Assembly: GCA_036362985.1 (NCBI GenBank)
Contig: JAYGXS010000004.1
Span: 6,776,277 to 6,840,276, forward strand
From: Ligula intestinalis
Taxonomy: Eukaryota; Platyhelminthes; Cestoda; Diphyllobothriidea; Diphyllobothriidae
Direction: 5' to 3'
Length of the DNA: 64,000 bases
Position numbers and translations under genes: made by a program. Below, one piece after another: positions 34,093 to 43,312 of the stretch. Position 1 is the first letter of the stretch. Each line of letters begins with the position of its first letter. The notes beneath the pieces were generated by a model, which worked only from the letters and a program-made list of their open reading frames with translations, did not search any database and had not been told where the DNA came from.

Positions 34093-37000
34093 TTATTGCA
34101 AATTGTCAGTTCCGATCCATCGTGCACTGCTATATCGATCCAGTTTTCGCTTAAAACCCTCTAGCGATTCCGACATAACAACGTCCTGAGGAAGCGCATT
34201 CCACGCTCCGACCACCCTTTTTGAAAAGAAGTGTTTCCGAGCGTCCAGCCTGGCCCCTGTCACCTTTAATTTGAGGGAATGACCCCTCAGATTCGTGGTC
34301 GTTGCTAATTCGAAAAAATCCCCTGATATAAGACAGCAGTCTTGAAGACGTAATACGCGGAATGCTAGTATCAGGTCCCCCCGAAGCTGCCTGTAGCGCA
34401 AAGGGAAGAGGTTGAGATTCGACAGCCGTGTTTCATAAGGCTGCGAGCCCTGGCCCATAACAAGTTTGGTTGCGCGCCGTTGTACCTTTTCCAGGATGTT
34501 GATGTCTTTCCTGGCCCAGGGCCTCCAAGCTTGAATAGCGGATTCTAGGTGCGGTCGTACGAAGGTTCCGAAGACTTTTGTGAAGCACCCTTCATTGAAG
34601 GTAGAAAAAGCTCGTTTGACGAGGTATAGGATCGACATCGCGGACTTGGCTACCTTTGTGCAATGCAGGGAGGGTTTAAGCGAGGGTGTGATCCAGACTC
34701 CCAAGTCTTTCTGGGCTTTCACTTCCTTCAATGGTATGTCATTCAGTCGGTAAGCCGTGCCGTTTGAAGAACCGCATTTGCCAACTCGAATGGTGGTGCA
34801 CTTGCTCTCATTGAACGGTAAGAGCCAGTCCGCCGACCATTTTTGAAGTCTATTTAAATTTTCCTGTAAGTGCACTTCGTCAGCCGCAGTTCGAATTACG
34901 CTCCAAAGTTTTATATCATCGGCAAACATGGCGATGCCGCAATCCAGTTCGCGGACACAGTCGTTGATGTAGATAACGAACAAAATAGGGCCGAGAACGG
35001 AGCCTTGGGGAACACCACTCTCAACCTCAACCTTGGCTGACTGTTTGTCGCTGATGTGGACAGTTTGCGAGCGACCGATTAGGAAGCTTTTTATCCACGT
35101 AAGGAGCCTACCTCTTACTCCTATGCGGCTGACTTTATAAAGGAGGCGGTGGTGCGGCACGCTATCGAAAGCCTTTTTGAAGTCAATATAGACAGCATGC
35201 ACTGAGTTTCCACTATCGACTGCCTCAGTCCACCGTTCTAAACAGTAGAGCAAGTTTGTAACGCAGGACCTACCTCTACGAAAACCATGCTGAGCATCCG
35301 ATAGCAGATGGTTTTGTTCCAGGAACTGCATAAGTTGTTGCTTGATAATTTTTTCCATGATTTTGCAACAGATTGCAGTAAGGCTGACTGGTCGGTAGTT
35401 ATTCGCTGAGACCCGGCTTCCCCCCTTGTATAGCGGTGTAATCCTCGCGGATTTCCAATCTACTGGTAGGCATCCGGTTTCGAAGGAGGTTTGGAAGAGC
35501 ATAGAGAGTGGTTTGGCCAACTCATTGGCGAGCTCCTTCAAAATCTTGGCTGGTACGTTGTCAGGACCTGGTGACTTAGATTCTTTTAAGCTTAAGAGTT
35601 CCTTAAGAACAGCAGCCTCGGGGAATTGGACAGTCTCAAATACTGTATCCGCTTCGGTGTCGTCGGTGGGGTGATCGTATGCCGTTTCCTTTGTGAAGAC
35701 TGATCGGAAAAATTTCGACAGATGATCAGCCTTCGCTTCATCATCTATCAAGTCTCTTCCCTCGGCGGTCCTTAGCAGGGGTATCGGATCCTTGTTTTTG
35801 GTAATCTGCCTAAGATAACTGTAAAACAGTTTGGGGTTCACTGTGGCCCGGTTTAGCAAGTCTGCTTCGAAAGCCCGTCTTGTTTTGAGAATAAGACCCT
35901 TGACCCGGTTTCTCTGAGTTTTGTAGGCACTGACAGATGCAGGAGTCCTGTCTGCTAGCATTTTTTTCCACAGCTTCCGCTTTTTGTTCACTTCTATTTT
36001 TAAGGCCTGCGTAAGCCATCGCGGTCTAGTGTTCACCTTTTTTCGCGAAATTGGACAGTGGTTGTCGATGAGTCTGTGCAGTGTGGTCCGGAACGCTTCC
36101 CAGTCCGCAGTTATGTTTCCAGAAAATAGAGTTTCCCAATCGGCGTGCGTGAGTTCGGTCTTCATTCGATCGAAATCGCCTCGCCAAATATTTCGTCTGG
36201 CTGTTGAGGGTCTCTCCGGTATTGAGAATAACGAGTACTCCCATAGCAGTACAACATGGTCGCTTTTACCTAGTGGTGGGAGACATGACACTTCGTCGAT
36301 GCTGTCCTGCGATTTCGTGAGAACGAGGTCCAGACAGTTGGACTGTTGGCCATCGCGCATCCTTGTCGGAAAAGTGACATGTTGCGTGAGAAATAACTTC
36401 AGAGTCATGCTCAGAAGGCAGCTGTCGAAAGTTAGATTGGAGCTATGTGCGCAGGCCGCACCCCAGTCGATGTGAGGCGCGTTAAAGTCCCCCACAATCA
36501 GGATGTCCGATCGGGCAGTAATCTTTTCCAGCTCCTCTAGCAAGGAGGCATCCACTACTGGCTCTCTTCTCGGTGGTCGGTAGAGTGTCAGTACATCGAG
36601 GTTGGGTGCACCTGGTACTTTAATGGACAGCCAGATGGCCTCGGAAGTACACGCCAGTTTATCCGTTTTGTCTAAAACTGTGAGTCCATTTTTCACGTAT
36701 GTTGCTACGCCACCGCCTTGACGACCTTCTCTGTCTTTTCTGAACAGTTGATAGCCAGGCATGGATACCTCGCCGTCGGCTACCTGTTCAGACAGCCAAG
36801 TTTCCGTTATTGAAACTATATCTGGTGATAACTCAAAGGCATGAATCTTCAGCTCGTCAAGCTTTGAAAGCATACTCTGTGCATTTGTGTACATGAAAGT
36901 TAACTTTCTGTTTGCTCGAGAATTTGTTACAGTCAGGTTCTCCCCGCCCCTTTCCGGGTCGACTGTGCGGTCATCCGGGGAGGACCTTTCCTGAGGGAGA

Positions 37001-37140
37001 ACAGTGGACGATGGATCACTTGGTTGTTCTAAATAACCAAATGTTTTTCCCCTTCGTTCTGCCTCTGTATGTTTTTCGATTGGGCTCAATCCTCCCTCTA
37101 CTGAGCCGACTGTGTGGTTATCCGGAACGGACCTATCCAA
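34093..37140 (-). CDS. CR1-like ORF2: endonuclease and reverse transcriptase
   Basis: Nicks target DNA and reverse-transcribes the element's RNA. Counting from the TTG at 37140, the APE-type endonuclease spans about residues 79-300: N86 (TNAQS), E113 (ITETWL), VGDFN (D218, N220), LDLVLT (D271) and SDH (293-295) are all present. After a basic connector (about 360-430) the reverse transcriptase runs about 500-770. It has SPGPDNVP, PLYKGG and NNYRPVSL, motif A YIDFKKAFD (D653), motif B GVPQGSVLGP, and motif C FADD (739-742). The C-terminus has VQRRATKLV and FSKRVVGAWNALPQ, then FKRKLDRY. At 1015 codons it is full length. The first in-frame ATG is near residue 83, inside the endonuclease, so translation probably depends on ORF1 (frame overlap) or on a non-ATG start. 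Confidence 0.93.
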   Translation of the reverse strand: MDRSVPDNHTVGSVEGGLSPIEKHTEAERRGKTFGYLEQPSDPSSTVLPQERSSPDDRTVDPERGGENLTVTNSRANRKLTFMYTNAQSMLSKLDELKIHAFELSPDIVSITETWLSEQVADGEVSMPGYQLFRKDREGRQGGGVATYVKNGLTVLDKTDKLACTSEAIWLSIKVPGAPNLDVLTLYRPPRREPVVDASLLEELEKITARSDILIVGDFNAPHIDWGAACAHSSNLTFDSCLLSMTLKLFLTQHVTFPTRMRDGQQSNCLDLVLTKSQDSIDEVSCLPPLGKSDHVVLLWEYSLFSIPERPSTARRNIWRGDFDRMKTELTHADWETLFSGNITADWEAFRTTLHRLIDNHCPISRKKVNTRPRWLTQALKIEVNKKRKLWKKMLADRTPASVSAYKTQRNRVKGLILKTRRAFEADLLNRATVNPKLFYSYLRQITKNKDPIPLLRTAEGRDLIDDEAKADHLSKFFRSVFTKETAYDHPTDDTEADTVFETVQFPEAAVLKELLSLKESKSPGPDNVPAKILKELANELAKPLSMLFQTSFETGCLPVDWKSARITPLYKGGSRVSANNYRPVSLTAICCKIMEKIIKQQLMQFLEQNHLLSDAQHGFRRGRSCVTNLLYCLERWTEAVDSGNSVHAVYIDFKKAFDSVPHHRLLYKVSRIGVRGRLLTWIKSFLIGRSQTVHISDKQSAKVEVESGVPQGSVLGPILFVIYINDCVRELDCGIAMFADDIKLWSVIRTAADEVHLQENLNRLQKWSADWLLPFNESKCTTIRVGKCGSSNGTAYRLNDIPLKEVKAQKDLGVWITPSLKPSLHCTKVAKSAMSILYLVKRAFSTFNEGCFTKVFGTFVRPHLESAIQAWRPWARKDINILEKVQRRATKLVMGQGSQPYETRLSNLNLFPLRYRQLRGDLILAFRVLRLQDCCLISGDFFELATTTNLRGHSLKLKVTGARLDARKHFFSKRVVGAWNALPQDVVMSESLEGFKRKLDRYSSARWIGTDNLQ

Positions 37141-39035
37141 GGTGAGAACAATGGACGTTGAATCACTTGGTTGTTGTAAATAACCAAGTTTTGTTCGCCC
37201 TTGCTGGCCCGCTCCTTCTTTTCGGAAACAAGTTGACGACGTTTGTTCCGTTCTGCAGCTGAGAACTCCTGTTGAAAAAAAACTCCCGGGTCAGAGTCTT
37301 TTATTTTAAAACGCCTAGATAGAATGAGCTTGGCGTCTTGGCTTCTTGTCATGACCACTTTCAGAGGTCTGGGACGTGCCGTTCCAGTTGGGCTCTCAGG
37401 CCGTTTGCCAAGGCGGAAGGCCTTTTCGCACTCTAATGGTACATTGGGTCCCAGCATTTTGTTCATAAGGCCATGGAAGAGCTGGACATCTGCGGAATGC
37501 CGGTCCATGGGAGTGGCTGCGGTTGATTCCGTTAATCCCTGTATGATGATGCTGGCTTCTCTCTTAGTGCCATTTTTCTTGCCTACGACACTGTCGCTTG
37601 CTTGCTCGTTAACAGCTCTTGTGCTGCTATTGTGACCATCTTGTGTGCGACTGGACTCTATGGTTGATGTGCTGCCCTCGTTTTCTACTGTGGGCTTCAG
37701 GCTCTGGCCTGCGACACTGTCACCCACTTTCTGGTTAATAGCAGTACTGGCAGTGGATTCCGGTAGACCTGGTATTACGAAACTTTTGCCCCTATCGGTG
37801 ACTTTCTGCGTCCCCTCTACGCCGTCGGTCACTTCTTGATGCAACGCTTTCGTGTTTTCCTTCGTGTCTTTGCTGACGGCAGCCTGTACTTTACGTGGCA
37901 AACCAATCGTGTTTTTGTTGTTTACGGCGAGATTGTTTAAACTCGCCTCAGCGGTGGCTAATTGGTCAACTGTGGGGGCCTTAACCGTAAGTATGGACTC
38001 CCTGGTATCTGTCTCCGCGGCAGACTGCACTTTACGGGGCAAACCAATCGTGTTTTTGTTATCTACGGCGAGATTGTTTAAACGCGTCTCAGCGGTGGCT
38101 GATTGATCAACTGTGGGGGCGTGCACTGTAAGTATGGGCTCCCTCGTTTGTTTTTCGGCGGCTTCCTTCGCTTTCATCGCTTTGTGTGCATCGGACCGCA
38201 GTTGTCTCGGTTCAAATACTGTCTCTTTTTCTTCTCCCAGCTCTTCTCCGATCCCCTTTCGTGCAATTTCACTAGTTTTGACCTGTAAAGAGGGTGAGAC
38301 TGGTTGGTCAGGTAGACGCTTCCCTCTTCTCCTGGCCGTTTTGATGATCCCAGAACCTGAACTTTTTTGGGACGGTAGATTAGGGCTTGTTTGTGTTTGC
38401 TTTTCTTCAGTTTTAATCGCGCTTGGACCGATTGGCTGGTGCCTGGTAGCGACTTCCGTCAAGACGGATTCTAGCTGCTGATTTCCACTGGTTTCATCTA
38501 GCGGCTTTAATGTGCCATTCTTGAGCAACCATGTGATAACATCCCCTAGTAAATCTATACGTGACTCCAATTTTGATATTTTCGGGCAATGTTTGCAATG
38601 TTCGCATGCCGTCGGGCAATGCGTGTCATCCGTGTCACTGTTCTTACCCTTATGTGAATTGTGCGAGGTGGTCATAGTGGCCGTAGGGTTTATACCCTTG
38701 TCTCTTATGTCGCACTGCTTGTCACACGGGACAGTTTGGTCGTGGAGTTCGTTGGCAGAATTTATCGTGTTAACACTGTCAATGCACATAACGTTCTGTG
38801 AGCCGCGTAGCTGGGTTGCAGTGGCTGGGATAGTTTGGTCGTGGAATTCGTTGGCAAATTGTATCGTGTCAACTCTGTCAATGCACTTAGCTTTCTGTGA
38901 GTCGCAAAGCTGGGTCGCAGTGGCCGAGCGGCTAAGACGTTCGCCTCCTAAATCGAAGGTCGAGGGATCGACGCCGGCTTCCGAAAGGGCTTTTTTTCCA
39001 TCCACAGTTTGGTCGTGGACTTCTAAGTTCTGCAT
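37098..39035 (-). CDS. CR1-like ORF1 protein
   Basis: A 645-residue ORF1 product, expected to bind the element RNA as a chaperone and particle protein. The start is an ATG at 39033-39035. Near residue 140 a Cys cluster (CEHCKHCPK) precedes a short predicted coiled segment (ISKLESRIDLLGDV). The middle is low-complexity with tandem duplications (APTVDQ.ATAE..LNNLAV repeated). The C-terminal third (about 505-640) has the conserved ORF1 core, with FRLGKRPES, RPRPLKVVM and VFFQQEFSAAERNKR. A related core is found in the relic at 52560-53030. The stop (37098-37100) lies inside ORF2. The N-terminal codons are antisense to a tRNA-like stretch at 38916-38985. Confidence 0.85.
   Translation of the reverse strand: MQNLEVHDQTVDGKKALSEAGVDPSTFDLGGERLSRSATATQLCDSQKAKCIDRVDTIQFANEFHDQTIPATATQLRGSQNVMCIDSVNTINSANELHDQTVPCDKQCDIRDKGINPTATMTTSHNSHKGKNSDTDDTHCPTACEHCKHCPKISKLESRIDLLGDVITWLLKNGTLKPLDETSGNQQLESVLTEVATRHQPIGPSAIKTEEKQTQTSPNLPSQKSSGSGIIKTARRRGKRLPDQPVSPSLQVKTSEIARKGIGEELGEEKETVFEPRQLRSDAHKAMKAKEAAEKQTREPILTVHAPTVDQSATAETRLNNLAVDNKNTIGLPRKVQSAAETDTRESILTVKAPTVDQLATAEASLNNLAVNNKNTIGLPRKVQAAVSKDTKENTKALHQEVTDGVEGTQKVTDRGKSFVIPGLPESTASTAINQKVGDSVAGQSLKPTVENEGSTSTIESSRTQDGHNSSTRAVNEQASDSVVGKKNGTKREASIIIQGLTESTAATPMDRHSADVQLFHGLMNKMLGPNVPLECEKAFRLGKRPESPTGTARPRPLKVVMTRSQDAKLILSRRFKIKDSDPGVFFQQEFSAAERNKRRQLVSEKKERASKGEQNLVIYNNQVIQRPLFSPWIGPFRITTQSAQ
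38916..38985 (+). repeat. tRNA-like sequence antisense to the LINE ORF1 start
   Basis: GCAGTGGCCGAGCGGCTAAG matches the D-arm/A box of leucine/serine-type tRNAs. CGCCTCCTAAATCG looks like an anticodon arm, and GGTCGAGGGATCGACGCC like a T-arm/B box. The acceptor stem does not pair, so it is a tRNA-derived segment built into the 5' coding end of ORF1, on the opposite strand. Confidence 0.55.
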
Positions 39036-39104
39036 GCTAAAACTTTAGCTCAAACGTTATACTTATAAACTATTGCGGCGTCGGTCAGACTAGACGTATC
39101 AGCA

Positions 39105-39335
39105 ACCGAGAAAGTGTAGTCTAATAGTTACTACCAGGGAGTATATTGACGTAAGGAAAATACAAACGATAGGGTGTCCTTAATTATATGAATAAAGTTT
39201 TCTAGCGATTATACACCGAGATAGTGAAGTCTAATAGTTGCCAACTGGTACTAATTTGGGCTGAAAAAAGCAAGATATAAACTGATAAGGTGGCCTTTAC
39301 TTAGATAATTATAGTCTTCTAGTAATTATACACAG
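39105..39335 (-). repeat. Tandem ~110-bp monomers upstream of LINE ORF1
   Basis: ACCGAGA.AGTG.AGTCTAATAGTT starts at 39105 and again at 39215. TCTAG..ATTATACAC ends each unit, and the start of a third partial unit is near 39330. Position and period resemble promoter monomers in the 5' UTR of some LINEs. Divergence between units is appreciable. Confidence 0.6.
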
Positions 39336-39704
39336 CAGTATATAAATATAACGACTTAGCCTGTCCGTGGATACTCCTCAGAACCCTGACGAGACTGATT
39401 GGGACAATTAGACTATGTAGGCCGAGCCAATATTTCCAGTGATATGCCCGATTTGGAGAAGAGTTCCTCGTTGAGCAGTGGGGGTATCGAAGGAAATTGG
39501 ACGGAAGATTGTTTAGAGTAATAGGTTTTTTGATTCAATTTTTGCCCAAAGACGGTATCTTTCTGTATAAAACTTGAAATATAATCGCCTTGGTTTTGCT
39601 CGAAAATTCAAACCGCGCGGGTTCAATTCAGCTGTGTTTATAGACTACGGATACTGTTTGTTAAACCAATTATTTCTAGTAATTCGTGTAATCGAATTTT
39701 CGGT

Positions 39705-39995
39705 TTATTGATGAGGCCCATTGGGCCTGAAATATACAACTTGTCATTATTAGTATGACCAGCAAGCAAAGTAAGATCAAGCCTTCTTTGAATGCGTCGA
39801 CGCTTTCAGAAAGAACAACTGATGAAGGAAGTTTATTCCATTCTTCAATGACCCGCTGGGAGAATAATAGTGCCCCCGCTACTGCTTCGTTCTACTAAAT
39901 CTGCCCTAATTGACGGCGTTCTACGTTTCCATTTCCTTCAGTTCGTCCTCTGGATAAATATCCTCTAAAATCTTCTACTCGATCGGAGGTCACTT
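39705..39995 (-). mobile_element. CR1-like LINE relic, C-terminus and 3' end
   Basis: The minus strand encodes SQRVIEEWNKLPSSVVLSES and VDAFKEGL, the conserved last block of CR1-like ORF2. It then runs into a 3' region with the AGGCCC-ATT-GGGCCT hairpin (39714-39728). It matches the plus-strand relic at 40560-40670. Everything upstream of the C-terminus is missing. Confidence 0.75.
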
Positions 39996-39997
39996 AC

Positions 39998-40790
39998 TCG
40001 AGCTAGTGAAGGAACTAAGGGATCTAGGTTTACGCATGACCCCCAACCTTAAACCGTCAACTCACTGTGCATAAACCACAACGAAGGCTATGGACATTCT
40101 TAAGAAATAATAAATAAATAAATTTAATATTTTAGGCCCGAAGGGCCTCATCATTGCAAAAGCGATCAGAAGTTCCCTCCTCTATTTCGATGAGGAGCTT
40201 TTCGGCTGAGTCTTCAGAATATTTATTCCGCCGATGTTACAGTATTGCGTGCAGGCGTGGTGCACCTGAATGAAGAAAGATTACACAGTGCTTGAGAAAA
40301 TCCAAAGAAGGGCGACCAAGCTGGTCAGCAGCTTAGGAGGCCTCCCATATGAAGGTCGTCTGGATAGGCTCAATCTTTTTCCCTTTATTATAGGCAACAC
40401 TATGGAGACATAATCATGGTTTTTAAAATCATCAGGGGAGTGGACTGTGCTCTTCAGGTAGCCGACTCATCTGAATTCGCACAAAAATACATCTACGCGA
40501 TCATCCGAACAAACTGAAGGGACACCATGCCAAAGTTGAAGTGTGGGCCAACTTCTTCTACCAGCGGGTCATTGAAGAATCGAATAAACTTCCTTCTCGG
40601 TTGTTCTTGCTTTAAGCGTCGACGCATGCCAAAGAAGGCTTGACCTTAGTTTGTTTGCTGGCCATACATTTGGAAGACAGCAACGATTAACATGATGCAT
40701 ATATGACTTTGAACGACAGGCATGATCTGACAGCATCTACCTGTAAAAAGGGTTTTCAGACGCTCTGCCTAGCTCCCTTATAATAATAGT
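39998..40790 (+). pseudogene. CR1-like LINE relic, C-terminal third of ORF2 and 3' UTR
   Basis: The frame begins near ELVKELRDLGLRMTPNLKPS. After a nested insertion (40090-40155) it gives SSLLYFDEELF, then LEKIQRRATKLVSSLGGLPY and EGRLDRLNLFPF, then YQRVIEESNKLPS. Several stops and shifts are present. The 3' UTR ends CTGTAAAAAGGGTTTTC, CTCTGCCTAGCTCCC and a TAATAATA tail near 40790. It meets the 3' end of the next, oppositely oriented LINE there. Confidence 0.75.
40090..40155 (-). mobile_element. Very short LINE 3'-tail insertion
   Basis: A run of AAATAAATAAATTTAATATT followed by TTAGGCCCGAAGGGCCTCAT and CATTGCAAA interrupts the ORF2 relic between ATKAMDILK-like and AIRSSLLYF-like coding. 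It matches the reversed 3' end of the family at 58064-58105. It is thus an almost completely 5'-truncated insertion of some 60 bases with only the terminal hairpin and tail. Confidence 0.6.
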
Positions 40791-42200
40791 ATGTTTATTA
40801 TGCCAGTTTGCAGGCGATTGTAAAGAGTTGGTAATGCACCTCTTGGGCGCCTTCCAACACCTCGCAGGCCGAATAAAACCTAAAACACACTCCCTGTGTT
40901 GCAGCCAGTATTGGTTTTGTTTCAGGTTTTTTGTTTTGTCAATACTGGGCGAGATAGGGAGTTTGTTCCAAGTGAAAAAAAATCTGCCTTCAAACTTATG
41001 ATACAAACGGAATAAATGTACAGTTGTAAGCTGAGTNNNNNNNNNNNNNNNNNNNNNNNNNNNNNNNNNNNNNNNNNNNNNNNNNNNNNNNNNNNNNNNN
41101 NNNNNNNNNNNNNNNNNNNNNNNNNNNNNNNNNNNNGATATGAAGTTCAGAGGCTTGCTACCTATGCCGAAGGAGGCCAGTTTCAGAAGGAGGAGGTTAT
41201 GATCGACCCGATCATAGGCCTATGTAAAATCAAAATAGACGTTATAAATGGCAAAACCGCTGTCTCTAGATTGCAGCACATAATCAAATAAAGAGAGCTG
41301 GCAGGTGTCACGAGATCGTTTCTGGAGAAAGCCATGTTGAGCTGTATTGAGCAGGTTGTTCTCTGTCAAGTGACGCATCATCTATTCTTTGGTCAAAGTT
41401 TCCAAGATCTTCGAGGCTGCGGGAAGTGTATTTATTGGCCTAAAGTTGTCCAATGACGTCGATCGGTCATGCTTGCGAATGGGCATTATGTGCGATTCCT
41501 TCCACAACGAAGGAAAGGTTTCGCTCTCAAGAGCGAGATTAAATACCTTACAAAGTATAGACATAAAGATATCATTCGCTTCAGCTTTTAGAAGGCTAAC
41601 TGGGACGCCATCTGGTCCTGGACTATAAGATTGACGATAACGACGAATGGCTAAAGTCACATCCCAGACGGTAAAACTTATGGTTTTAAGTACGGCACCC
41701 GTCCAAGCCTGGATAGCCGGAGATGCAGCGAACAAGCTTTCACTAAACGTTTTGGATAGGAACGCATTGAAGCTATCGGCAGTCAACTTACCGTCAGCTT
41801 TATGGTTTCCTAAAGCATCTTTAAGTATGGGGTGTTGCGTTTTCCTCTGCGCTTTAACTGTACACGAAAAGAGTTTCGCAACATTAAGGGAAGGATTTTC
41901 AGTGAAGTGGGCCTCATCGGCTATCTGCTTTTCTTCGGAGCGCTTCTAAGCCTGCTCAAAGATCAGTGTGATCAAGGGCAGAACGGAAGTGTCGTTCTGC
42001 CGATGCAAACTACGAGAGAGTTTACGCAGCCTACGACGGAAAGACAGAGGAAGGTACACTTAATCCTTGACATGTATTACTTTCTGATGGAGGACAAAGT
42101 GGAGGATGAGTGGATCCAACACTTTGTATTGTGCATCGGTACAAGCATTTACATCCAAACATTGGAAAAATTCAGACCAGTCGAAAGCGTTTAGATGTGC
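40791..42200 (-). pseudogene. CR1-like LINE family A relic, split by an assembly gap
   Basis: From 42200 downward the minus strand reads FDWSEFFQCLDVNACTDA, PLSFRRRLRKLSRS, NHKADGKLTADSFNAFLSK, SYSPGPDGVPVSLLKAEAND, FPSLWKESHIMPI, FRPINTLPAASKILETL, NNLLNTAQHGFL and YFDFT-stop-AYDRVDH (motif A, Lys codon to TAG), ending SFGIGSKPLNFI at the gap. This is the connector, fingers and first palm part of a reverse transcriptase with only a few stops. Left of the gap (40791-41036) is the family's 3' UTR with its long hairpin. The rest of the palm, thumb and C-terminus must lie in the gap. Confidence 0.8.
41037..41136. other. Assembly gap (100 N)
   Basis: Exactly 100 N inside a LINE. The equivalent stretch in the 52-55 kb copy (53765-54989) is about 1.2 kb, so the true gap is probably far longer than shown. 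Confidence 0.99.
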
Positions 42201-43250
42201 CAGTAGGTCCACCGTTTTTGCTGATCAGAAGTCATGATAAAGAATATACTTTTGGGAAAATGCTTTGGTAGGATTGTGTTATGGGGTCGTGTGAGTGCGC
42301 GCGAAGCGCGCCCAACTCCAAGACGGGAGAGTGGTAATAGGGGGAAAGTATGGGTGGGGCATATAAGGGGAAGAGAGAGAGTGAAATAATTCCAAAAACT
42401 TAAATAAATTACGTAGAAACGCCTAAATTTGTTTTGCTGAACTAAAAATTGGCTCAACAATTGGTGTTTTGAGTAATTAAAAAGGAAAAAGCAGCGTGGA
42501 AACCAAGAAAATCAAGCCGTGATAGGCCAGTGGACGAAACATAATTAAGGAATTGAATATATAGTCTCAAGGACACGCAAAGCCGAGCCGCTGCGCTGGC
42601 GACCAATGAACTACCAGCAAAAATATGTGTGAAGTAGGAAGCTGGACAGACATATGGGGAAAAACCAGGTAAGTATTGCTTCTCCTTAACGAAGTGCATG
42701 GTAATAACTGAAATTAGTGGACTGAATTTAATTAAAGTGTTCATTGAAATCGCTGATAAAATTAATGGTATGGTACATTTGTACATTTGCATTATGTACT
42801 ATTGTTAAGGTGGACCCATTATGCGATTTTGGTTATGAATAGGGAGCTCAAGGGCGAAAGCCTTCTTCCCTTAATAAAGTGACTTAAAGTGACTTAAAGG
42901 TTTGCGGTAAGGAGCACGAACGGGTGCGCAAATTAAGGACATCGAGCTGGTTTTCTGTCTTTTCTAGCAGGAACGCGTGGACGCTATCCGGAGAAGCCGA
43001 TTTTGCAACGGTCGGCAGCCAGACAGACATATTTGTAGCCTTAAGTTATGATCCCAACTGGGCCTGCGGTAAGCTCGTTTAGTGCGCAAGTAGTCTGCCA
43101 TTATAATCGCAGGGTAAGTAGAAAGATACTGAGTACGCAACCAAAGCAAATACTTTGAGCTTTTTAACTTTCCACAAGCTTTGGAAGAACGCAAACCTCG
43201 GAAGCTAATTTTCCGACAGTAACCCCGTCCAATACTCCACCGGAAAGCCC
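42201..43250. other. Left flank of the Merlin element; no gene recognised
   Basis: Contains a GC palindrome GCGCGCGAAGCGCGC (about 42297-42311) and a GACTTAAAGT tandem (about 42880-42900). It may hold the 5' part of the Merlin transposon, whose terminal inverted repeats I could not identify. Confidence 0.4.
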
Positions 43251-43312
43251 ACAGCAGGCACAGCCTTGCCAGCTAGTTAACCGACAAAGAAGGTAAGCCG
43301 AAAGACGTCTGG

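Larger units (their letters stand above)
34040..39340 (-). mobile_element. Apparently intact two-ORF CR1-like LINE
   Basis: A non-LTR retrotransposon with ORF1 (37098-39035), ORF2 (34093-37140), a tandemly repeated 5' leader (39105-39335) and a very short 3' UTR with a hairpin (34059-34089). Both frames are open from end to end, unlike every other LINE in the window, so it is the youngest LINE here and may still be mobile. It copies itself by target-primed reverse transcription. Exact termini and target-site duplications could not be fixed by eye. Confidence 0.85.

Noticed and set aside
38512..39048. Plus-strand open frame of 178 codons
   Set aside because: Antisense shadow of LINE ORF1, partly reflecting its internal repeats.
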